DNA of 64,000 nt from Azorhizobium doebereinerae UFLA1-100. Its GTDB lineage: Bacteria; Pseudomonadota; Alphaproteobacteria; Rhizobiales; Xanthobacteraceae. This document shows, piece by piece, positions 36,755-44,735 of this stretch (its first letter is position 1; each line of letters begins with the position of its first letter). The stretch covers positions 1 through 64,000 of the forward strand of contig NZ_AXBA01000010.1 of assembly GCF_000473085.1 (NCBI RefSeq), written 5' to 3'. The translations under genes were made by a program, and so were the position numbers. The notes under the pieces are model-generated. The model was not told the DNA's origin, did no database searches, and saw only the letters and a program-made list of their open reading frames with translations.

Positions 36755-37362
36755 CCGGGCGCCGGGAGGCCCCGCGCCGGGCGGAGGGGATGACGCAGGA
36801 GAGCGTCCGTGCGCGCCCGGAGGGCGCCGTGGCGCGGCGGCGGCGCGAGGTGCGCGCCATGGTGGTGGACGGCCGGCCGCAGGCGGTGCTGGTGCAGGCC
36901 GACGAAAGCCCGCTGGGCTGGCTCGCCCGCCGCAAGGGGCGCGATGGGCAGCCCCTGATCTCACCGGCCCAGTTCCAGGCCGGGGAAAGGCTGCGGCTCG
37001 ATTTCACCCGGGCCAGCCTGACGCCCCGTATCAGCAGCGACTGGTCCGCGCTCGGCTCGGCGCGCGGTGGCAGTCCCGGCAGCTTCTCAGATGCCGTGCT
37101 GGCGGCGAAGGCCCGCGTTGCGGCGGCGGTCGGTGCCGTCGGGCCCGAATTGTCCGGGGTGGTGCTCGACGTGTGCTGCTTCCTCAAGGGACTGGAAAAC
37201 GTGGAGGGGGAGCGCGGCTGGCCGGCGCGCACGGCCAAGGTGGTGCTCGGCCTCGGGCTCGACCGCCTCGCCGCGCATTACGGCCTCGCCGGCGCGGCGG
37301 TGGGGCGCGGCGGCGTGGCGTCGCGCGCGTGGCGGGCGTCCGATCCGCCGCCCGGGGGCTGA
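36751..37362 (+). CDS. DUF6456 domain protein
   Basis: The 203-residue protein matches the alphaproteobacterial DUF6456 family: SPLGWLARRKGRDGQPLISPAQFQAGERLRLDFTRA and the C-terminal segment VVLDVCCFLKGLENVEGERGWPARTAKVVLGLGLDRLAAHYGL, cited by its landmarks. The family is widespread in Hyphomicrobiales with no known function. The C-terminal half looks like an HTH-type helical domain. In some relatives, from memory, the two modules appear as one protein, and here they are coupled by an ATGA overlap with the DnaA-like HTH gene. The ATG at 36751 is the overlapping codon; the frame is open upstream but only as a shadow. Confidence 0.82.
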   Translation: MTGRREAPRRAEGMTQESVRARPEGAVARRRREVRAMVVDGRPQAVLVQADESPLGWLARRKGRDGQPLISPAQFQAGERLRLDFTRASLTPRISSDWSALGSARGGSPGSFSDAVLAAKARVAAAVGAVGPELSGVVLDVCCFLKGLENVEGERGWPARTAKVVLGLGLDRLAAHYGLAGAAVGRGGVASRAWRASDPPPGG

Positions 37363-37490
37363 GCGCGGCGGGGGAGGGCGCGCCTGGGCTGTGGAGCGCG
37401 CGTCCGTTCGGGGCGCTGCCGGCGAAACATGTATTGACGGCGCGCTTGATCGGCGGACCATGTTGCCACGTCGGACCGAGGGGGAACGGG

Positions 37491-37862
37491 ATGGACGGTT
37501 ATCTTGCTGCGATGAGGAAGTACGCGACGTTTTCCGGCCGCTCGCGGCGCGGGGAATACTGGGTCTTCCATCTGGTGTTCGTGGTGCTGTCCATTGCCGC
37601 CTCGCTGCTGGACCTGCTCATCTTCCAGACCGGCCTCGACCACCAGGGGCCGATCGGCGCGGTGGTCCTTCTCGCCCATCTCATTCCGTCCTTCGCGGTC
37701 TCCGTGCGACGGCTGCACGACATCGACCGCACCGGCTGGTGGCTCCTCTTGGAGTTCACCATCATCGGCGCGCTGGTGCTGCTGATCTTCGCCATGCAGA
37801 GGGGGACAGCGGGCTTCAACCGCTACGGCTCCGACCCGCTGGCGACGCCGGCCGCCGCCTGA
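37491..37862 (+). CDS. DUF805 inner-membrane protein
   Basis: The 123-residue protein has the DUF805 (YhaH-like) pattern: YATFSGRSRRGEYWVFHLVF at the start, then membrane helices at about residues 25-45, 53-73 and 83-103, and the conserved VSVRRLHDIDRTGWW loop. Function is unknown; these are small integral membrane proteins. The ATG at 37491 follows GAGGGGGAACGGG. It is convergent with the second sufE, 16 bp apart. Confidence 0.9.
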   Translation: MDGYLAAMRKYATFSGRSRRGEYWVFHLVFVVLSIAASLLDLLIFQTGLDHQGPIGAVVLLAHLIPSFAVSVRRLHDIDRTGWWLLLEFTIIGALVLLIFAMQRGTAGFNRYGSDPLATPAAA

Positions 37863-37878
37863 CGGCCGCGCCGCGCGC

Positions 37879-38313
37879 TCAGGCGGCGGCCAGCGCCGCC
37901 CGGGCGTCGGCGCGGATGCGCTCCACCATGGAGCGCAGGCCGTTGGAACGCTGCGGCGTGAGGTGCCCCTCAAGGCCGATGCGGCGGAACACGGCGAGCG
38001 CGTCGGTCTTCAATATGTCCTCGGCGGAATGGCCGGACAGAATGGTGAGAAGCACGGCCACCAGCCCGCGCACGATATGGGCGTCGGAATCGCCCTGGTA
38101 TTCCAAGACCGGCCCGTCCGGGCCCTCGCGGCGTGTGCCCACCAACCAGACCTGGCTGGTGCAGCCCTGGACCTTGTTCTCCTCGGTGCGCTGCGCCTCG
38201 GGCAATGGCGGCAGGGCCCGCCCGAGTTCGATGACGAAGCGGTAGCGGTCTTCCCAATCGTCCAGGAACTCGAAATCCTCGATCAGATCCTCGGCCGTCT
38301 TGCCTGCATCCAT
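37879..38313 (-). CDS. sufE: SufE, second (housekeeping-type) copy
   Basis: This 144-residue protein is a full SufE with the sulfur-acceptor cysteine C51 in KVQGCTSQVWL. It is clearly paralogous to the nif-linked SufE at 969-1412 (shared LDDWxDRYRxVIELGRALP, GDSDAxIVRGLVAxLL and LTPQRSNGxRSM). It is placed among core genes with no sigma-54 promoter in view, so it is inferred to serve general Fe-S assembly. The ATG at 38313 is chosen at the homology boundary; the ORF is open to 38373. Confidence 0.93.
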   Translation of the reverse strand: MDAGKTAEDLIEDFEFLDDWEDRYRFVIELGRALPPLPEAQRTEENKVQGCTSQVWLVGTRREGPDGPVLEYQGDSDAHIVRGLVAVLLTILSGHSAEDILKTDALAVFRRIGLEGHLTPQRSNGLRSMVERIRADARAALAAA

Positions 38314-38422
38314 AGCGGGAACCCGTCTGTCGTCGTGCCTGCCCGGTCCGTCGGCGCCGGGAGCCTCAGACATATAGGGTCAGTCGTCCGCCGTTGAAAG
38401 CAACGCGCCGGCCGGAGGAAAC

Positions 38423-38869
38423 TCAGGCCGGGCGGCGCGGCGGCAGGGGCATGCCGGGGGCGGCCGGGGGCGCCGCGCGGGCGGGCTCGACAGCCCAGGC
38501 CGGCGCGAGGTCCTGCGGCGTCAGGTCGTGGGAGGCTTCGCCGTCCTTGCCGGCATTCTGGCGGGCGGGTTCGGCGGGGGCGGCCTGGGCGTCGGCCTTG
38601 CCGTGCTCGCCCTTCGGCGTGCCGATGGTGTCATAGACCCACTTGGCGCCGGCCTGGGCCTTGTCGGTGAGATGGCCGAGCATCTCCCCGCCCACGGCGC
38701 AGGCGTCCGGCTGGCGCTGGCAGAAGCCGCGCGCGTCGGCGATGGCCGCCTGCACGGCACTGAGGGCCTGCCACGCGCCCACCTGCCGCCCGCCATCGCT
38801 GGTCAGGCCGATGGGCAGAATGAGCAGGATCAGGGCCAGCCAGAAGGCCATGCGGATCAAAAAGAACAT
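38423..38869 (-). CDS. DUF5330 membrane protein
   Basis: The 148-residue protein begins with a single membrane helix (MFFLIRMAFWLALILLILPIG), followed by a periplasmic helical segment AWQALSAVQAAIADARGFCQRQPDACAVGGEML with two cysteines (C-x6-C). The tail is alanine/proline-rich and ends PLPPRRPA. This is the DUF5330 layout found in Hyphomicrobiales. Function is unknown. The ATG at 38869 gives a short N terminus before the helix; the ORF is open to 38914. Confidence 0.85.
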   Translation of the reverse strand: MFFLIRMAFWLALILLILPIGLTSDGGRQVGAWQALSAVQAAIADARGFCQRQPDACAVGGEMLGHLTDKAQAGAKWVYDTIGTPKGEHGKADAQAAPAEPARQNAGKDGEASHDLTPQDLAPAWAVEPARAAPPAAPGMPLPPRRPA

Positions 38870-39079
38870 CGGCGCCCTCGCGCATGCCTGGCCAGCCTCC
38901 TTTGCCAGGCTCACCCCAAAATACCAGACGCGAGCGCGCGGGGCAGTCCGGCGGGGGGCCGCGCACCCCTTCTTTTCAAGACATCGTTAACACTGATGGC
39001 AAGTCCGGCGGCGGCGCGGCACCCGGTGCCGCGCTTAGCGTTCGCTTAAAGCCTTCCGTGCCAAGCTCCCCTTAGGAAC

Positions 39080-40588
39080 ATGCAGGGCGCCTTCCGCGCC
39101 GGTCGCACGGTGGAGCAGATGGACTGGGTCTTGAGCGATCATCGGCAGGGAGAAGCCGGCCCGGATGCACGGCAGGATGCGGCGGCGCCGCGCGGCCGGA
39201 CGTCCATGCGCGACCTTGCCGCCGTGGGACGTCACAGCGCCGCCGCCCTCGGCGCCCTGGCCTTCATGTGCGCGCTGGCCGGCGGCGGCCTGCTGCTGGC
39301 GGCCGCCCTCGGCCTGTCGGAGACCGGCGTGCCGGAAGGCGGCTGGCTGCTGGGCTGCGGGCTGATCAGCGCGGCGCTCGCCGCCGTGGCCGCCGGCCTG
39401 TCGCTGGCGGCGGAGCGGCTGGATCGCTCGCTGCTCAGCGTGGATTTCGCCTTGGTGACGCTGCACGGGCGCGGCGGCGAGGTGATCGGCGTCGAGCATG
39501 CCGATCCGGTGCGCGCACGCCTGCCGGAAGAGGCCTGGATCAGCCAGGGCCTGTTCGACCGCATCCTGGTGCCGGACCGCCCGTCCTTCCTGGCGGCGCT
39601 GTCCGCCGCCTCCGCCGGCGCCGCGCCGGCCGAGAGCGTCTGCGAGGTGCGCCTGCGCTGCGAGCCCGAAGGCGCGGCGCCGGATTTCGTGTGGATGGAG
39701 ATGCGCTGCCTGCCGGCCGGCGAAGGCCGCGCGCGGGCGCGCTGGCGCGACGTCCATGCGCTGAAGCTCCGGGTCGAGGCGGACCATCACGCGCGCACCG
39801 AGGCGGAACGGGCCAACCACGCCAAGAGCCGCTTCCTGGCCGCCATGAGCCATGAGCTGCGCACGCCGCTCAACACCATCCTCGGCTTTTCCGAGCTGCT
39901 CGCCACCGACACGGGGCAGCGCATCGATGCCCGCCGCAAGGAGGACTACGCCCGCATCATCCACGAGAGCGGGCAGCACCTGCTGGGCGTGGTGAACGAC
40001 ATCCTCGACCTGTCGCGGGTGGAGGCGGGCGCCTATGAACTGTCGTTCGAGCCGCTGGACATGGCCCATCTGGTGGACGGCTGCGTGGAGATGATCGGCC
40101 TCGACGCCACCCGCCGCAACATCAAGGTCTCCAGCATCCTGCCGGCGCGCCTGCCGCGGCCCATGGCCGACAAGAGGGCGGTGCGGCAGATGACGCTGAA
40201 CCTGCTGTCCAATGCGGTGAAGTTCTCCGATCACGGCGGGCATGTGGAAGTCAACGTCTCGGCGCAGAACGGCGTCATCAGCCTCAGCGTGCGCGATGCC
40301 GGCGCCGGCATGTCGGCGGCCGAGGTGGAACGCCTGGGCGAGCCCTTCTTCCAGACCGGCGACGCCGAGCGCCGGGCGCGCGGCAGCGGCCTCGGCCTCG
40401 CCGTGGTGCGGGCGCTGGTGCAACTGCATGACGGCGCCTTCGACGTGGCGAGCGCGGTGGGCGGCGGCACCACCGTCACCATCAGCCTGCCCATCAAGCG
40501 CGCAGGTACCGTGGTCGCGCCGTTCGCGCGCGCCGGCGCCGAAGACGACAGCGGCCGCCGCGGCGGCGAGGGGCGTAAGATCGCATGA
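39080..40588 (+). CDS. Sensor histidine kinase (HWE-independent HisKA type)
   Basis: The 502-residue protein has two N-terminal membrane helices (about residues 54-78 and 87-108) with almost no periplasmic loop, a PAS-like cytoplasmic region (about 115-225), a HisKA dimerisation domain with the phospho-accepting histidine in [21 protein letters not shown], and an HATPase domain (N box [12 protein letters not shown] boxes DAGAGM and GSGLGLAVV). The organisation resembles the PdhS/PleC/DivJ family of alphaproteobacterial cell-cycle kinases, but the partner is not evident. No response regulator is next to it. It overlaps the peptidoglycan-binding gene (ATGA), which suggests envelope sensing. Confidence 0.9.
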   Translation: MQGAFRAGRTVEQMDWVLSDHRQGEAGPDARQDAAAPRGRTSMRDLAAVGRHSAAALGALAFMCALAGGGLLLAAALGLSETGVPEGGWLLGCGLISAALAAVAAGLSLAAERLDRSLLSVDFALVTLHGRGGEVIGVEHADPVRARLPEEAWISQGLFDRILVPDRPSFLAALSAASAGAAPAESVCEVRLRCEPEGAAPDFVWMEMRCLPAGEGRARARWRDVHALKLRVEADHHARTEAERANHAKSRFLAAMSHELRTPLNTILGFSELLATDTGQRIDARRKEDYARIIHESGQHLLGVVNDILDLSRVEAGAYELSFEPLDMAHLVDGCVEMIGLDATRRNIKVSSILPARLPRPMADKRAVRQMTLNLLSNAVKFSDHGGHVEVNVSAQNGVISLSVRDAGAGMSAAEVERLGEPFFQTGDAERRARGSGLGLAVVRALVQLHDGAFDVASAVGGGTTVTISLPIKRAGTVVAPFARAGAEDDSGRRGGEGRKIA

Positions 40589-41493
40589 GGATCGAACTCG
40601 GCAGCGCGCGCGGCTATGAGGCCGACGCGGCGCAGGAGGGCGCGTTCCTGTCCGGGGCGAACCCCTATGCGGCGCTGGACGGCGCCCGCGCGGTCCGCCG
40701 CCGGCGCCGGCTCGACGTCATGGCCGGGGCGCTGCTCGCCGCCGCCGCCGTGGGCGTGCTGGTGAACGTCTTCGCCCTCCAGCAGGGCAACCGGACCAAT
40801 TTCGTCTTCGGCTTCGTGCTGCCGGAGGCCATTTCCACGAGGCTGTCGCTGGCCCCCTCCGCCAGCCCCGCGCCGGCGCCGGTCCAGGCCGCCCGCCCGC
40901 AGCCGGTGGCCGCCACGACACCTGCGCCGGCACCGGCTCCGGCCGCGCCCGCCGCGCCGCCTGCGGCGCCGCCCCAATCCATCGCCGCCCTGCTGAACGC
41001 GACGGCGCCGACGCCGCCGGCGGCGGCGCGCCAACCCCAGCCGGTGGTGGCCGAGGTGCAGAAGGAACTGGCGCGGCGCGGTCTCTATGACGGTCCCGCC
41101 GACGGGCTGACCGGCCCGAAGACCGAGGCCGCCATCCGCAGCTTCGAGCAGAGCGCCCGCCTGCGCGTGACGGGCGAGGCGAGCGATGCCGTGCTGGCCC
41201 AGCTTCGGCGCAGCGGCGTCCCGGTGCCGCCAGCCGGCCTCGGCGGCGCGGCCGACGTGACCGGGGCCATCCGCCCGCCCGGCGACGTGCCGGCCTCGCC
41301 GCGCGTGCTGGCGGTGCAGAAGACCCTGGCCAAGCTCGGCTATGGCCCGCTGAAAGTGACCGGGCGGCTGTCGCCGGAGACCCGGCAGGCGGTGCAGCGC
41401 TTCGAGCGCGACCGCAACCTGCCGGTGGACGGCGAGATTTCCGACCGCATGGTGCGCGAACTGGCCGCCGTCTCCGGCACGGCCATCGACTGA
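40585..41493 (+). CDS. Membrane protein with two peptidoglycan-binding domains
   Basis: The 302-residue protein has a cytoplasmic N terminus, one membrane helix (about residues 44-65), a proline/alanine-rich periplasmic spacer (about 90-150) and two PG_binding_1 domains. These are marked by VQKELARRGLYDGPADGLTGPKTEAAIRSFEQ and VQKTLAKLGYGPLKVTGRLSPETRQAVQRFE, cited by their landmarks. It is coupled at both ends: the start overlaps the histidine kinase stop and the stop overlaps the DUF1491 start. A role in wall sensing together with the kinase is inference. Confidence 0.9.
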   Translation: MRIELGSARGYEADAAQEGAFLSGANPYAALDGARAVRRRRRLDVMAGALLAAAAVGVLVNVFALQQGNRTNFVFGFVLPEAISTRLSLAPSASPAPAPVQAARPQPVAATTPAPAPAPAAPAAPPAAPPQSIAALLNATAPTPPAAARQPQPVVAEVQKELARRGLYDGPADGLTGPKTEAAIRSFEQSARLRVTGEASDAVLAQLRRSGVPVPPAGLGGAADVTGAIRPPGDVPASPRVLAVQKTLAKLGYGPLKVTGRLSPETRQAVQRFERDRNLPVDGEISDRMVRELAAVSGTAID

Positions 41494-41837
41494 TGCGACT
41501 CAAGAGCGCCATCTTCGTCTCGGCCCTGCTGCGGCGCTGCCAGGTGGAAGGGGCCTATGCGGTGGTCCGGCGGCGCGGGGCCGAGGAGGCCGGCGCGGTC
41601 TTCGTCAAGGTGACCCCGCTCGACGGCACGGCGGCGCTCTTTGGCCCGGCCCCGCAGAGCGAGATCGACGAGAGCTATCCGGTCGACCGCCTGTTCGGCG
41701 CGATCGTGCCGCCCGGCGCGCCCGAGGCGGACGTGGAGGCGCGCATCGTCAAGGAGATGCGCTTCGATCCCGATCTCTGGCTGGTGGAGATCGAGGACAA
41801 GCAGGGCCGCAGCTTCCTGGACCTCGCCGAGGCATAG
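41493..41837 (+). CDS. DUF1491 family protein
   Basis: The 114-residue protein fits the alphaproteobacterial DUF1491 family: an N-terminal LKSAIFVSALLRRCQVEGAYAVVRRRG, the middle GAVFVKV and the C-terminal RIVKEMRFDPDLWLVEIEDKQGRSFL. It is a small soluble alpha/beta protein of unknown function. Its start shares a base with the stop of the preceding gene, so it is the third member of the kinase operon. No catalytic motif is obvious. Confidence 0.92.
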   Translation: MRLKSAIFVSALLRRCQVEGAYAVVRRRGAEEAGAVFVKVTPLDGTAALFGPAPQSEIDESYPVDRLFGAIVPPGAPEADVEARIVKEMRFDPDLWLVEIEDKQGRSFLDLAEA

Positions 41838-41963
41838 TCCACGGCCCGTCGGCGCGGCGCTCGTTCGATATCCGCCATTATGTCGCGACGGCCGCTTTCC
41901 TCCGGCCGCGCCGGGCTTTAGCGTGCGCGCGTCGCAGCTTTTCTGGCAGGCCGGAACGTGTCC

Positions 41964-43103
41964 ATGGACGTCATCGAAGTCGAGCATGTGGTGGTCGGGG
42001 CGGGTGTGGTCGGGCTGGCGTGCGCCGCGGCCCAGGCCCGCGACGGGCGCGAGGTCTATGTGCTGGAAGCCGGGCCCCGCATCGGCAGCGGCATCTCCTC
42101 GCGCAACAGCGAGGTGATCCATTCCGGCGTCTATTATCCCACCGGCTCGCTCCGCCACGTGCTGTGCGTCGAGGGACGGCGGCGGCTCTACAGCTATTGC
42201 GAGACCCACGGCGTCGCCCACCGCAAGTGCGGCAAGCTGGTGGTGGCGACCTCGGACGCCGAGGCGGAGAAGATCGCCGGCATCGCCGTGCGGGCGCGGG
42301 AGAACGGCGTCGAGAATACCGAGCTGATCGATGCCGCCGCCGCCCGCGCGCTGGAGCCGGCGCTGGACCTGGTGGCGGCGCTGCACGTGAAGGAGACCGG
42401 CATCGTCGATACGCACGGATACATGCTGGCGCTCCAGGGCGAGGTGGAGGCGGCCGGCGGCGCCGTGCTGCTCAACCACGGCATGCGGGCCGGCACGGCC
42501 CGGCCCGGCCGGTTCGAGCTGGAGGTGGACACGCCGGACGGCCCGCTCGCGATCACCTGCCGCAGCCTCGTGCTGGCCGCCGGCCCCTGGACCCACAAGG
42601 TGGCCGGGCGCATCGCCGGCTATGACATCGCCCCGGTTCACCCGCTGGTGCTGGCGAAGGGCTCCTATTTCTCCTATGCCGGCAAGCCGGTGTTCAAGCA
42701 CCTCATCTATCCCGCGCCCATCGACGGCGGCCTCGGCACCCATGTGACGCTGGATCTCGCCGGCCGCATGCGCTTCGGGCCGGACGTGGAATGGCTGGAA
42801 ACCGGGGACCCGGACGCGGTGGACTTCGCCGTCGATCCGGTCCGGGGCGAGAGTTTCTACGCCTCCGTGCGGCGCTTCTGGCCGGGCCTGCCGGACGGCT
42901 CCCTCACGCCGGACTATTCCGGCGTGCGGCCGAAGCTGGCCGAACGCGGCACCCAGGCGGATTTCCTGATCCAGGGACCACAGGAGCACGGCATCGACGG
43001 GCTGGTGGGGCTGTTCGGCATCGAGAGCCCCGGCCTGACCTCCTCGCTGGCCATCGGCGAGCGGGTGGTGCGCATGCTCGCCGAGCAGCCCGTGGCCGCC
43101 TGA
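41964..43103 (+). CDS. FAD-dependent L-2-hydroxyglutarate oxidase-like protein (LhgO)
   Basis: The 379-residue protein is a DAO-fold flavoenzyme with the dinucleotide-binding start VVVGAGVVGLACAAAQA and the motif SSRNSEVIHSGVYYPTGSL, which marks LhgO/YgaF-type 2-hydroxyglutarate oxidases. Near the C terminus are FLIQGPQEHGIDGLVGLFGIESPGLTSSLAIG-type flavin contacts. It would oxidise L-2-hydroxyglutarate to 2-oxoglutarate, probably feeding the quinone pool. An in-frame GTG at 41958 is an alternative start. It stands alone on its strand. Confidence 0.87.
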   Translation: MDVIEVEHVVVGAGVVGLACAAAQARDGREVYVLEAGPRIGSGISSRNSEVIHSGVYYPTGSLRHVLCVEGRRRLYSYCETHGVAHRKCGKLVVATSDAEAEKIAGIAVRARENGVENTELIDAAAARALEPALDLVAALHVKETGIVDTHGYMLALQGEVEAAGGAVLLNHGMRAGTARPGRFELEVDTPDGPLAITCRSLVLAAGPWTHKVAGRIAGYDIAPVHPLVLAKGSYFSYAGKPVFKHLIYPAPIDGGLGTHVTLDLAGRMRFGPDVEWLETGDPDAVDFAVDPVRGESFYASVRRFWPGLPDGSLTPDYSGVRPKLAERGTQADFLIQGPQEHGIDGLVGLFGIESPGLTSSLAIGERVVRMLAEQPVAA

Positions 43104-43281
43104 AGGCAGGTGCCCGTCCCCTGCTGGGAGGGGGTGTTGGGGTAACCTGATCCGGATGTGGCGCGGTGCGAGCATGTGCTGGAGGTTGCATAGTCCCTCC
43201 ATTTGACGCTCCCGCCAAGCTTCAGGAAACCTTCAGGTTGGATCGACGTTACTCATGCAAACCCGTTCTGGAGGACAGGGC

Positions 43282-43485
43282 ATGACGACCGTGGTTCCAT
43301 TCCCGACCGTTCATCGCAGTACCAAGGCCCCGGTGGAAACCGGCACGAGCGCTCAGATCTACATCCTGCCGGTGGTGCGCATCGAGCGTCACGCCGAGCC
43401 TGCGGCCATCGCCCAGCCGGTGCCGCAGGCGCCGCGCCGTCCGCTGGGCCCGTTCTTTTCCGGCGGCGGCCGCCGGGCGCGCTGA
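43282..43485 (+). CDS. Small conserved-looking hypothetical protein
   Basis: The 67-residue product starts MTTVVPFPT and has a central hydrophobic patch AQIYILPVVRIERH and a proline/arginine-rich end PRRPLGPFFSGGGRRAR. The ATG at 43282 has a strong ribosome binding site (GGAGGACAGGG). The protein has no signal peptide or membrane helix. I do not recognise the family. The good start and codon use support a real gene. It is convergent with the DUF1254 gene. Confidence 0.65.
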   Translation: MTTVVPFPTVHRSTKAPVETGTSAQIYILPVVRIERHAEPAAIAQPVPQAPRRPLGPFFSGGGRRAR

Positions 43486-43489
43486 CGCG

Positions 43490-44143
43490 TCAGGTGGGAG
43501 AGGGCGTGCAGGTGGCCGTTTCCAGCTGGCGCCGCACGACGTCGCGCATGTCCCGGTCGCGCGAGAAGGCGCGCACCAGCACGATGCCGGTCACAGACGG
43601 CGAAGCCACCACGAGACGGTCGGCGGCCGTGATTTCCTCGTCCTCGGGCAGCGCAGCCTTCTGCGCCTGGGTCATGAGGTCGAGTTCGATGACGCGCCCA
43701 GCGGCCTTGTCGCTCAGGGCATAGAAGCCGACGCCGCGCGCGGTGTAGAACGACACCGAGGTATAATCGGCCGTCGCCGGCACGCGCACCTTCAGCGGTT
43801 GCTTGGCGAGGTCGTACAGGCACACCGCATTCACGAACGCCGGGTCGAGCATGGGCAGCGCCCCTCCCGCGGCGGTCGCGTCTGGCAGCAGCACCAGTTC
43901 GTTCATCGGCCGGTCGGCCGCCAGGCGGCGGAAGGCGGTGCGGTCCGCCAGCATCGGCATGGCCAGGATCGAGACGAGGTGCACCAGCGCCGCCAACACC
44001 AGGACAATCGCCAGGACCAGCAGCACGGACGGGCGCGCCGCCTGCGTCGGCAGCCGCCAGCGCCAGACGTTCGGCAGCCCCCCGCGCAAGGAGGCGAACG
44101 GGGCGGAGGGACGGAAGGCGGAGCGGTCGCCGGGCAGGCTCAT
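43490..44143 (-). CDS. DUF1254 domain membrane protein
   Basis: The 217-residue protein has a proline/arginine-rich cytoplasmic N terminus, one membrane helix (about residues 39-66) and a periplasmic DUF1254 segment with LAADRPMNELVLLPDATAAGGALPMLDPAFVNAVCLYDL. In larger proteins DUF1254 and DUF1214 are fused; here they are two coupled genes. The start overlaps the stop of the DUF1214 gene by four bases. Function is unknown. Confidence 0.85.
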   Translation of the reverse strand: MSLPGDRSAFRPSAPFASLRGGLPNVWRWRLPTQAARPSVLLVLAIVLVLAALVHLVSILAMPMLADRTAFRRLAADRPMNELVLLPDATAAGGALPMLDPAFVNAVCLYDLAKQPLKVRVPATADYTSVSFYTARGVGFYALSDKAAGRVIELDLMTQAQKAALPEDEEITAADRLVVASPSVTGIVLVRAFSRDRDMRDVVRRQLETATCTPSPT

Positions 44144-44715
44144 GGGCAGCGCTCCGTGGTGATGCGCGGAAGGATCGAGCCGTCCACTACGCCGGAGGCG
44201 AAGCTGAAGGGGGCGTCATAGAGCCGGAGCGCCACCTGCACGCGGGAGCGCGCGCCCGTGGGCACCCAGTTTCCGGCGTGGGCGCGGGGGCTGAGCACCA
44301 CGTTGACGTCGCCGGCCGAGGTATAGACCGGCTCGGACGAGGTGAAGCCGTGGCGCTGCGCCTCGTTGTCGATGAGGTTGCCCTTGCCGTCGGTCACCGA
44401 CAGCGTCCACAGCCGCGCCTGCGGCAGCCGGCCGACGATGCGGATGTCGCAGCGCCCGTCGAGCGGGTGGCCGGAACTGTCCTCGCGCGCCAGGAACAGG
44501 AGGCCGTCGGCCAGTTCCAGCGGCAGCTCTCCGGAGCGCGAGATGAAGGCCCGGGCATAGGGATCGGCCTGCGTCGTGCCCGAGCGCGGCCAGCCTTCCC
44601 AGGCGCCGGCGCGCACCAGGTCCATGCCCCGCGACTTGGTCACGGCCAGCCAGGTGGCCCCCAGCCCGATGGCGGTGGCGGCAAGGAAGGTCATGGCAAG
44701 GGGGAGGGCGCGCAC
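44140..44715 (-). CDS. DUF1214 domain protein
   Basis: The 191-residue product has an N-terminal signal anchor (LAMTFLAATAIGLGATWLAV) and a DUF1214 beta-rich domain: DPYARAFISRSGELPLELADGLLF, GRCDIRIVGRLPQARLWTLSVTD, GNWVPTGARSRVQVALRLYD. It is the partner of the DUF1254 gene behind it. The GTG at 44715 has GAAAG upstream; the ATG at 44694 lacks a ribosome binding site. It starts 20 bp after the PBP1A gene on the same strand, so cotranscription with mrcA is likely. Confidence 0.85.
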   Translation of the reverse strand: MRALPLAMTFLAATAIGLGATWLAVTKSRGMDLVRAGAWEGWPRSGTTQADPYARAFISRSGELPLELADGLLFLAREDSSGHPLDGRCDIRIVGRLPQARLWTLSVTDGKGNLIDNEAQRHGFTSSEPVYTSAGDVNVVLSPRAHAGNWVPTGARSRVQVALRLYDAPFSFASGVVDGSILPRITTERCP

Positions 44716-44735
44716 GGGGCTTTCGTCTCGATGGG

